Positions 6,764-13,068 of a stretch of 44,528 nucleotides of DNA are shown piece after piece; within the stretch, counting starts at the first letter, position 1, and the number at the start of each line of letters is the position of its first letter. This DNA comes from Prevotellaceae bacterium UBA2738 (lineage in GTDB: Bacteria; Bacteroidota; Bacteroidia; Bacteroidales; Bacteroidaceae), in NCBI GenBank assembly GCA_002353585.1, contig DEJW01000011.1, forward strand, positions 1 to 44,528, in the 5' to 3' direction. The position numbers were made by a program, and so were the translations under genes. The notes below the pieces were generated by a model. That model was not told the DNA's origin, made no database searches, and worked only from the letters and a program-made list of their open reading frames with translations.

Positions 6764-6843
6764 TTACACTTTTCCAATGTAATTTTGGTCTTTTTCTTAC
6801 ACTTTTCCAACATGTTTTGCTCCTTTTTTGTACACTTTTCCAA
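6764..6843. promoter_or_regulatory. Three 14-bp direct repeats, exact 33-bp period
   Basis: TTACACTTTTCCAA occurs at 6764-6777 and 6797-6810, and as GTACACTTTTCCAA at 6830-6843. Starts are exactly 33 bp apart (about three helical turns). They lie upstream of the AAA/DUF4143 promoter, about 53-132 bp before its predicted start, which suits an operator set. The divergent promoter at 6939 is also within reach. Confidence 0.6.
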
Positions 6844-6938
6844 TGCAAAAAGGACGAAATCATTTGCTTGGTTGAAAAGTCAACAGTAACTTCAGATAAG
6901 GATTTGCACTTGGCAGAAAAAAATAAATAGAATTTTAT

Positions 6939-6969
6939 TTTGTTTTTTGCGCTCGTTTTAGTACCTTTG
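6939..6969 (+). promoter_or_regulatory. Consensus promoter of the flippase-like gene
   Basis: TTTG (6939-6942), a 19-bp spacer, TACCTTTG (6962-6969). The predicted start is at about 6974-6976, on top of the GTG codon at 6975. Confidence 0.85.
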
Positions 6970-6974
6970 CAGAC

Positions 6975-7970
6975 GTGAATCGCACTCTTCGTAAAACAAT
7001 GAATATAGGTGCTCCGCTCATACTGGGTGGGGCTATATTGTATTGGATGTACAGAGGATTCGAATGGAAGACAATAGAGGATGTGCTGCTACATAAGATG
7101 AACTGGTGGTGGATGATAGCGTCGTTCCCATTCGGCATTCTGGCACAGATGTTCAGGGGATGGCGATGGAAACAGGCGCTGGAGCCACTGGGCGAGAAGC
7201 CTCGCACCTCTACCACGATATATGCCATCTTCATATCTTACGCTGCATCGCTGATGGTGCCGAGAATAGGCGAGTTCACCCGTTGCGGAGTGCTGAAGCG
7301 ATGGGAGCACACCTCGTTTGCCAAGGCGCTGGGCACGGTGGTGACGGAACGTGCAGTGGACTCGCTGATAATACTCATGGTGACAGTGCTGGTGCTGCTG
7401 GCGCAGTTGCCTGTATTCATCAATTTCTTCGACAAGACAGGCACAAGGGCTGGCGAGCTGCTGGGTATGTTCAGCCAGACGGGCTACATAGTGACTGCTC
7501 TATGCGGAATGATGGCGATGATGTCGCTCTATATCTTCAGAAAGAAACTGGCGTTCTACGACCGTGTGAAGACCACCATGCAGGGTGTGTGGAGTGGTGT
7601 CATGTCGCTCAAGAATGTGAATAACGTTCCCCTGTTCCTCTTTTATAGCGTAGGTATATGGGGGGCTTACTTCCTGCATTACTACCTGACGTTTTTCTGT
7701 TTTGAGGAGACCTCGCACTTAGGGCTCACCTGTGCAGCGGTCACCTTCATAGTGGGTTCGATAGCGGTGCTGGTGCCCACACCTAACGGTGCAGGCTCTT
7801 GGCACTTCGCAGTGAAGACGATGCTGATACTCTATGGTGTGGCTGATGCCCCTGCCCTCTTCTTCGTGCTGATAGTGCACACCGTGCAGACCATGCTCGT
7901 AGCGGCACTAGGACTGTACGCCGTAGCTGCACTGAGTGTGAAAAAGAAGAGAGAAAGAGACCAATATTAA
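6975..7970 (+). CDS. Flippase-like integral membrane protein (LPG_synthase_TM / UPF0104)
   Basis: Polytopic inner-membrane protein of the UPF0104/lysylphosphatidylglycerol-synthase transmembrane family (YbhN-like), thought to move or modify lipids. It has about seven or eight membrane segments, the conserved stretch RGWRWKQALEPLGEKP, then MVPRIGEFTRCGVLKR, and VPTPNGAGSWH near the C-terminus, all typical of the family. The longest frame starts with GTG at 6975, but the promoter places transcription start at that very base. ATG at 6999 (codon 9, MNIGAPLILGG, after an A-rich stretch) is the likelier start, unless the mRNA is leaderless. It probably lies in one unit with rsmA, separated by a repeat element. 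Family call is firm; substrate unknown. Confidence 0.9.
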   Translation: MNRTLRKTMNIGAPLILGGAILYWMYRGFEWKTIEDVLLHKMNWWWMIASFPFGILAQMFRGWRWKQALEPLGEKPRTSTTIYAIFISYAASLMVPRIGEFTRCGVLKRWEHTSFAKALGTVVTERAVDSLIILMVTVLVLLAQLPVFINFFDKTGTRAGELLGMFSQTGYIVTALCGMMAMMSLYIFRKKLAFYDRVKTTMQGVWSGVMSLKNVNNVPLFLFYSVGIWGAYFLHYYLTFFCFEETSHLGLTCAAVTFIVGSIAVLVPTPNGAGSWHFAVKTMLILYGVADAPALFFVLIVHTVQTMLVAALGLYAVAALSVKKKRERDQY

Positions 7971-7971
7971 T

Positions 7972-8104
7972 AAAGACAACTATGACAACAAAAAACAACT
8001 AAAAGGGGTCAGTTCAGCAAACCTGCTGAACTGGTAGATAAAACATTTCAGCAGGTTTGCTGAAATACCAAAATAAAGTTGAAAAGAGTTGTGGGAGTTG
8101 TCTT
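7972..8104. repeat. MITE-like element, copy 2
   Basis: AAAGACAAC (7972-7980) and GTTGTCTT (8097-8104) bound a sequence with the same two hairpins as 177-304, in opposite orientation (CAGTTCAGCAAACCTGCTGA... then TTTCAGCAGG...CTGAAA). It fills the gap between the flippase-like gene and rsmA and ends 14 bp before the rsmA ATG. Confidence 0.7.
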
Positions 8105-8118
8105 CTTAAAGATAAAAG

Positions 8119-8910
8119 ATGAAAAAGGTTCGTCCAAAAAAGAATCTGGGACAGCACTTTCTGACTGACCTGGGAATAGCGAGACGCATAGCCGATACGG
8201 TGGATGCTTACCCTGACATACCCGTGCTGGAGATAGGTCCTGGCATGGGCGTGATGACACAGTTCCTGATTACGAAGCCAAGACCATTCAAGGCGGTGGA
8301 GATAGACGAGGAGTCGGTGGAGTATCTGAAGACCCTCTCCAACTCTCCCTTAAAGGGCGAGAGCCTTATTCAGGGTGACTTTCTGAAGATGGATCTGAAC
8401 GAGGTGTTTGAGGGCAGGCAGTTTGTGCTGACAGGCAACTACCCTTATGATATATCGTCGCAGATATTCTTTAAGATGCTGGACAATAAGGAGCTGATAC
8501 CCTGCTGCACAGGCATGATACAGCGAGAGGTGGCACAGCGCATAGCAGCCAAACCAGGCAACAAGACCTATGGCATACTGTCAGTGCTGATACAGGCATG
8601 GTATGATACGGAATACCTGTTTACGGTGGACGAGACGGTGTTTAACCCACCACCAAAGGTGAAGTCGGCTGTGATACGCATGACGCGCAACAGCCGCAAG
8701 GATATAGGTTGCGACTGGGCACTCTTCAAACGTGTGGTGAAGGCTACCTTTAACCAGCGACGCAAGATGCTCCGAGGCAGTCTGAAGCAGATAGTAGCCG
8801 ACCCTCTGACACTTGACCTGCCTGCCGACTTCCTTACCAAGCGACCAGAACAACTCACGCACGAGGAGTTTGTGATGCTGACGAAAGCGGTGGCGAAGAT
8901 GGATTCATAA
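8119..8910 (+). CDS. rsmA: 16S rRNA adenine(1518/1519)-N6-dimethyltransferase
   Basis: RsmA (KsgA) dimethylates two adjacent adenines in the 3'-terminal hairpin of 16S rRNA during small-subunit assembly, using S-adenosylmethionine. It has 263 aa, the usual size. Visible motifs are NLGQHFL (9-15), the SAM-binding EIGPGMG (38-44), acidic EID (61-63) and the catalytic GNYPYDISSQ (106-115; usually N-L/Y-P-Y). The C-terminal helical part has FNQRRKMLRGSLK. Residues 74-82 (SNSPLKGES) are encoded by a CTCTCCCTT...AAAGGGcGAGAG near-palindrome, where the family usually has a short variable loop, so a small repeat insertion is possible. The upstream repeat element lies within its leader. Confidence 0.96.
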   Translation: MKKVRPKKNLGQHFLTDLGIARRIADTVDAYPDIPVLEIGPGMGVMTQFLITKPRPFKAVEIDEESVEYLKTLSNSPLKGESLIQGDFLKMDLNEVFEGRQFVLTGNYPYDISSQIFFKMLDNKELIPCCTGMIQREVAQRIAAKPGNKTYGILSVLIQAWYDTEYLFTVDETVFNPPPKVKSAVIRMTRNSRKDIGCDWALFKRVVKATFNQRRKMLRGSLKQIVADPLTLDLPADFLTKRPEQLTHEEFVMLTKAVAKMDS

Positions 8911-8965
8911 TTCATAATTCACAGTTCATAATTCACAGTTCATCATTGAGAATCATAATTTTCAA
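8911..8965. repeat. Short tandem repeat (TTCATAATTCACAG type)
   Basis: Right after the rsmA stop, units of TTCATAATTCACAG alternate. The same vocabulary in reverse complement fills 32441-32493. No terminator or promoter is visible here. Confidence 0.65.
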
Positions 8966-8973
8966 TTATAGAT

Positions 8974-9618
8974 ATGAAACAGACGTTATTATTATTAGCA
9001 TTTGCCCTGTTAGGAGTTAACGGAGCAAATGCACAGCTCAGCGGAAAGCTGGGCAAGGTGGCTGATGCTGTTACATCGGCTACGGGTAATGCTTCGGCAA
9101 ACGGAAAGAGTAGTGCACTGCAGAGCGTGGCGAACGTGATTTCAAGCAAACTGGTTCCAAGCAGCAAGCAGATTGTGGGCACATGGGCTTATCAGGAGCC
9201 TGCCGTGATGTTTACCAGCAAGAATGCACTGAAGAGCGCGGCTGGCAGCGTGGCGAGTGCAACGATAGAGAAGAAGTTGCAGTCATACCTGTCAAAGGTG
9301 GGCATAAAGAAGGGTAAGATGAGCATCACCTTCGATGACCAGAAGAACTTTAGCATAAAGCGCGGCTCAAAGGACGTGAAGACTGGAACCTACGCCATCA
9401 GCGACAACACCGTGACCCTGACCTTCAAGGGCAAGACACAGCCTTGCAAAGTGACTCCACAGCTGGACAACGGCACGCTGGTGATTGTGATGGACGCTAC
9501 ATCGCTCAAGAACTTTATGGGCACCGTAGCTGGTCAGATATCAAGCCTGTCAGCGGTCACCTCTCTCCTCAATGCCTATGACGGCATGAAGGTAGGACTG
9601 AGGCTGAGCAAGCAGTAG
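8974..9618 (+). CDS. DUF4923 family secreted lipocalin-like protein
   Basis: Exported protein of 214 aa with signal peptide 1-21 (ends GANA|Q). The mature part matches the DUF4923 pattern known from Bacteroidales: QIVGTWAYQEPAVMFTS, a conserved ATIEKKLQSYLSKVGIKKG segment, a beta-rich core (FSIKRGSKDVKTGTYAIS), and the end SLLNAYDGMKVGLRLSK. Function unknown; the fold is probably a small beta-barrel in the periplasm or outer membrane. It follows rsmA by 63 bp of simple repeat and is closed by the terminator at 9710-9739. No promoter of its own is visible. Confidence 0.88.
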   Translation: MKQTLLLLAFALLGVNGANAQLSGKLGKVADAVTSATGNASANGKSSALQSVANVISSKLVPSSKQIVGTWAYQEPAVMFTSKNALKSAAGSVASATIEKKLQSYLSKVGIKKGKMSITFDDQKNFSIKRGSKDVKTGTYAISDNTVTLTFKGKTQPCKVTPQLDNGTLVIVMDATSLKNFMGTVAGQISSLSAVTSLLNAYDGMKVGLRLSKQ

Positions 9619-9634
9619 CTTGATTATAACGGGA

Positions 9635-9706
9635 ACGGGAACGTTAACCACCATGCGGATGACAATTAATTAAATTAAAAGTTCCCGTTAGCGTTAACGT
9701 TCCCGT
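9635..9706. repeat. 14-bp perfect inverted repeat
   Basis: ACGGGAACGTTAAC (9635-9648) and GTTAACGTTCCCGT (9693-9706), 44 bp apart, in the 3' region of the DUF4923 gene. Similar GTTCCCGTT runs occur at 4545-4572. Confidence 0.65.
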
Positions 9707-9709
9707 AAT

Positions 9710-9739
9710 AAAAAAAGCACCCCGCAGGGTGCTTTTTTT
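9710..9739. terminator. Bidirectional terminator between convergent genes
   Basis: A7, then GCACCC (9717-9722), CGCA, GGGTGC (9727-9732), T7. It serves both the DUF4923 gene and the convergent DUF349 gene, whose stop codon overlaps the T-run. Confidence 0.9.
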
Positions 9740-11468
9740 ATTCTTCCTTCATTGCTTTTATCTTTTCTTTTGTAAGGTTGAGCTCGTCGCGGAGTTTCTC
9801 TACCTTGCGGTTGAGCTCGTCGATGAGACTGTTGCCCTTCTTGCTTGACGAGGTGAGGAAGAGCAGGTTGTTTTCGTAGGTCTCAAGTTCCTGCTTCATG
9901 TCGTTGTAGCGACGCTGCATCTTCTGACGCTCAGTCTCTACAGCATTCTCGCCTCGCTTAGCCACCTCCTTGAGGTTATCCTTGAAGGCATTGAGACGAC
10001 GGCTGGCACGAGACTTATTGAGTTTCTTATAGAGTATGTCGAGAGTGTCGTGATATTCGCGGAAGAGCTGATCCTTCTCCTTGAAAGGCACATGACCTAT
10101 CTGGTTATACTCCTCAGTGAGTGCCTGAAGTTCAGTCTGCAGGTCTTCTACCTCAGCATCGATGAGAGCCTTGAGCTTCTCCACTATGCCCTGCTTCTTC
10201 TGCAGGTTCTCCTGCTGCTCGGTGCGCACTCCTGAACCAGCCTGGTTGCGAGCCTCGAAGAACTTGTCGCAGGCAGCACGGAAGTCGGTCCAGAGCTGGT
10301 CGCCCACCTTACGAGGGGTCATACCTATCTCTTTCCATTCCTTCTGAAGCTGTATGAGTTTGTCGGCTGTAGCCTTCCACTCCGTGCTCTCAGCCAGTTC
10401 CTGAGCCTTCTTCACTATCTCCTCCTTCTTGGCTATGTTCTCAGCATAGAGGGTCTTGAGTTGCTGATAGAACTCATTCTTAGCCGTAAAGAACTGATCG
10501 CAAGCAGTACGGAAACGCTCAAAAATCTTCACGTTCATAGCCTTAGGGGCGAAACCGATGGTCTTCCACTCAGCCTGTATGCCGATGATTTCCTTAGCCT
10601 TAGCCTCCCATTCAGCAGCTGTCTTGAGGGCATCGGTGGCTATCAGCTCTACCTTGTCGCAGAGTTCGCTCTTCTTCTGCAGATTCTCCTCTTCCTGCTT
10701 GTGGAGAGCCTCGAAGTGGTCGGCATGACGCTTGTTGACCACTGTGCTTGCCTGCTTGAAGCGAGTCCATATCTCTTCACGCAGTTCCTTAGCCACAGGA
10801 CCAATCTCACGGAACTGGTTGTGGAGTTCCTGCAACTGGTGGAAGGCGCTTACCACATCCTCCTCGTCGGCAAGTTTCTCAGCAGCCTCGCAGAGGGCTG
10901 TCTTAGCCTCGAGATTCTTCTTGAAGTCGTATTCGCGAGCCTCAAAGTTCATCTTGAGCAGGTCATAGAACTGCTCCTGAACGAGTTTATAGTTATTCCA
11001 CAGCTCGGTGGCATTCTCAGCAGGAACAGCCTTGAGAGTCTTCCACTCCTCCTGCATAGCCTTCACCTCCTGATAGTGGTTGCTTGCCTCCTCAGGACTG
11101 GTGGCAAATGATTTTATCTTATCAATGATTTCCTGCTTACGCTTCAGGTTCTGCTGTTTCTCTGCCTCCAGTTTCTGTGCCTCAGCCTGCTTGCGCTCCT
11201 TGATGAGTGCCATCTCAGCCTTGAATTCTTCTTCAGTGGGGTCAGGGAGTGCTACATACTGCATTGGGTCGCCACCACCCTCGATGAAAGCCTTCTGGGC
11301 TGCTTCGCGCTCCTGACTGAGCAGATAATAGTAAGCAGTCTTGAGGTGGTCGGTCTCTGCCTTAGTGATTTCTTCCTCGCCGTGGGCAAGTTCCTTAATG
11401 CGGTTGAGCACTTCTTCCTTAGTAGCGTAAAGGCGTTTTTCGAGCGCCATGTCTTGAGAGTCCATCAT
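9738..11468 (-). CDS. DUF349 repeat protein
   Basis: Cytoplasmic, highly charged helical protein of 576 aa built from tandem DUF349 repeats. Each repeat is about 70-75 aa and carries an EWKTIGFAPKA/EWKEIGMTPRK-type core followed by FRTACDQFF/FRAACDKFFEARN. Four to five copies lie between about residues 130 and 500, followed by a coiled-coil C-terminal tail rich in Lys and Glu. Such proteins are widespread in Bacteroidetes; their function is not established. It starts at ATG 11468 and is transcribed from a promoter at 11538-11569. It is divergent from the KDG-kinase gene. Confidence 0.92.
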   Translation of the reverse strand: MMDSQDMALEKRLYATKEEVLNRIKELAHGEEEITKAETDHLKTAYYYLLSQEREAAQKAFIEGGGDPMQYVALPDPTEEEFKAEMALIKERKQAEAQKLEAEKQQNLKRKQEIIDKIKSFATSPEEASNHYQEVKAMQEEWKTLKAVPAENATELWNNYKLVQEQFYDLLKMNFEAREYDFKKNLEAKTALCEAAEKLADEEDVVSAFHQLQELHNQFREIGPVAKELREEIWTRFKQASTVVNKRHADHFEALHKQEEENLQKKSELCDKVELIATDALKTAAEWEAKAKEIIGIQAEWKTIGFAPKAMNVKIFERFRTACDQFFTAKNEFYQQLKTLYAENIAKKEEIVKKAQELAESTEWKATADKLIQLQKEWKEIGMTPRKVGDQLWTDFRAACDKFFEARNQAGSGVRTEQQENLQKKQGIVEKLKALIDAEVEDLQTELQALTEEYNQIGHVPFKEKDQLFREYHDTLDILYKKLNKSRASRRLNAFKDNLKEVAKRGENAVETERQKMQRRYNDMKQELETYENNLLFLTSSSKKGNSLIDELNRKVEKLRDELNLTKEKIKAMKEE

Positions 11469-11537
11469 TGTTTTTTTAGTTTAATGAATCGATGAAGTTA
11501 ATAATACGAGGGGCTTCTTTTTGCCCCGAATTGCTTG

Positions 11538-11569
11538 CAAAAGTAAATAAAAGAATCGAGTCTGCCAAA
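11538..11569 (-). promoter_or_regulatory. Promoter of the DUF349 gene
   Basis: Read on the minus strand: TTTG (11569-11566), a 20-bp spacer, TACTTTTG (11545-11538). Confidence 0.7.
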
Positions 11570-11585
11570 CTTTTACGGAAAAATT

Positions 11586-11616
11586 CTTGTGTTTCAAAAT
11601 ATTTTTACTAATTTTG
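11586..11616 (+). promoter_or_regulatory. Promoter of the sugar kinase gene
   Basis: CTTG (11586-11589), a 19-bp spacer, TAATTTTG (11609-11616). The ATG is at 11657, leaving a leader of about 35 nt. Confidence 0.75.
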
Positions 11617-11656
11617 CAAGCAGACTAAAAGTATTTAATAAAACCGAGAGAACGCT

Positions 11657-12724
11657 ATGGGAACCAAATTTGTGACGATGGGCGAGATAATGCTGCGCAT
11701 GACACGCCCTAACTTTCAACGAGTAATTCAAGGACGCACCTTCGACGGATACTACGGTGGCAGCGAAGCCAACGTAGCAGTGTCGCTGTCAATGATGGGT
11801 GACGAGGTGGACTATATCACACGTCTGCCAAACAACAACCTGGGTAATGACTGTAGGAACGAGTTGAGAAAATACAACGTAGGTACAGACAACATCATCT
11901 GGGGTGGTACACGACTGGGCAAATACTTCTTTGAGCAGGCTGCATCAGTGCGTAGCTCAAGCATATACTATGACCGTGACCACTCATCGCTCATGTCACT
12001 GCGTTCACACATGATATACTGGCCTGACATACTGAAGGATGCGCAGGCGTTCCACTGGTCAGGCATATCATGCGCCCTGTCAGAGAGTGCAAGCGATGCC
12101 ACACTGGAGGGACTGGACGAGGCCTTACGCGCAGGCATACATACCTCTTTTGATATAAACTACCGCAAGAACCTGTGGAAATATGGCATGGAGGCTATGG
12201 ACGTACTGGTGCCAGCCGCCAAGCGTTGCCACATAATATTCGGCGACACAGCAGAGATGCAGATGCTCGTGGGACAGAAGCTGCCTCCGTTCAATGCTAC
12301 ATCCATAGACTACGAGATGGATATACCAGCCTACGAGAAATTCTTTGAGGCTGCACAGAACAAATATCCTAACTGTCGCCACTTTGTAATGGCTATACGC
12401 AACGTGGTGAGTGCCAACCACCACTTCCTGACAGGTATGACATTCTCTGACGGCAAACTCTACCACACAGGTATCATAGAGATAGAGCCAGTGCTCGACC
12501 CAATGGGTGTGGGCGATGCCTTCATTGCTGCATTCCTACATGCACACTTCCGTTGGAGAGGTAAGCACCAGAAGCAACTGGACTATGCCCTCACTGCCAG
12601 TGCAATGAAGAATACCATCATGGGCGACTTCAACCTGCTCTCTGAACAGGAGGTGATAGACGCAGGCAACGAGTTCTTCAAGAAGGGAATCTTCAAGGAG
12701 GCTATAGCTCCTATACTGATATAA
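11657..12724 (+). CDS. PfkB-family sugar kinase, probably 2-dehydro-3-deoxygluconate kinase
   Basis: Cytoplasmic ribokinase-family enzyme of 355 aa, most like 2-keto-3-deoxygluconate (KDG) kinase, which makes KDPG in uronate degradation. Visible motifs are GYYGGSEANVAVSLSMMG (32-48, substrate site) and DPMGVGDAF (281-289). The second is the PfkB signature with the catalytic Asp in GVGD, where GAGD is more usual. It has its own promoter and a terminator at about 12758-12798, so it is monocistronic. The KDG assignment rests on overall likeness; other keto-sugar acids are possible. The two ExuT-like transporters at 28579-31635 fit the same diet but are 16 kb away. Confidence 0.85.
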   Translation: MGTKFVTMGEIMLRMTRPNFQRVIQGRTFDGYYGGSEANVAVSLSMMGDEVDYITRLPNNNLGNDCRNELRKYNVGTDNIIWGGTRLGKYFFEQAASVRSSSIYYDRDHSSLMSLRSHMIYWPDILKDAQAFHWSGISCALSESASDATLEGLDEALRAGIHTSFDINYRKNLWKYGMEAMDVLVPAAKRCHIIFGDTAEMQMLVGQKLPPFNATSIDYEMDIPAYEKFFEAAQNKYPNCRHFVMAIRNVVSANHHFLTGMTFSDGKLYHTGIIEIEPVLDPMGVGDAFIAAFLHAHFRWRGKHQKQLDYALTASAMKNTIMGDFNLLSEQEVIDAGNEFFKKGIFKEAIAPILI

Positions 12725-12757
12725 GACATATTTTTCTCAATATCCATAAATTTTCTC

Positions 12758-12798
12758 ATGGAGTGTCAGAGAAGTAATTCTATGGCACTCCTTTTTTT
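12758..12798 (+). terminator. Terminator of the sugar kinase gene
   Basis: GGAGTGTC and GGCACTCC form an 8-nt imperfect stem with a long loop, followed by seven Ts. Confidence 0.7.
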
Positions 12799-12816
12799 GT
12801 ATTTTTTTACGTTTTA

Positions 12817-12848
12817 TTTGGTGTTTTGCTCTTTTATTTGTAATTTTG
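12817..12848 (+). promoter_or_regulatory. Promoter of the B12 operon
   Basis: TTTG (12817-12820), a 20-bp spacer, TAATTTTG (12841-12848), directly before the cobalamin aptamer. Confidence 0.8.
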
Positions 12849-12857
12849 CACCCCGTA

Positions 12858-13028
12858 AGAGGTTAACCCGATGAGGGTTATTAAAATGGGAATGGGGTGA
12901 GAATCCCCTACTGTCCCGCAGCGGTGTGTTGCACAACAAACGCTTGCCACTCTGATTATGAAAAGCCACTGGGCACTTTGTCCTGGGAAGGCTGATGGCA
13001 AGAGCAACGAGTCCGAAGACCTGCCTCT
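12858..13028 (+). promoter_or_regulatory. Cobalamin (B12) riboswitch
   Basis: Adenosylcobalamin-type aptamer controlling the uptake operon. P1 is AGAGG (12858-12862) with CCTCT (13024-13028), and a variable P2 hairpin is AACCC-GATGA-GGGTT (12865-12879). The conserved core is unmistakable: GGGAATGGGGTGAGAATCCC, ACTGTCCCGCAGCGGTG, GCCACTGGG, CTGGGAAGGCTGATGGC, and a B12 box AGTCCGAAGACCTGCC. In Bacteroidetes these switches usually act on translation of a TonB-receptor operon. Downstream bases 13052-13064 are complementary to the P2 arm, a possible expression platform just before the btuB start. Confidence 0.96.
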
Positions 13029-13068
13029 GAATCTCAAAATGAACGTTTGCAATCCTCGTGGGTTAGGT

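Noticed and set aside
7106..7624. 172-codon plus-strand frame
   Set aside because: It lies entirely inside the flippase-like gene in another frame and has no protein features. Similar overlapping frames within rsmA, btuB, the OmpA genes and the large secreted proteins were discarded for the same reason.
12958..13068. N-terminal extension of BtuB from ATG 12958
   Set aside because: Those codons lie in the cobalamin aptamer. A signal peptide begins at 13069.
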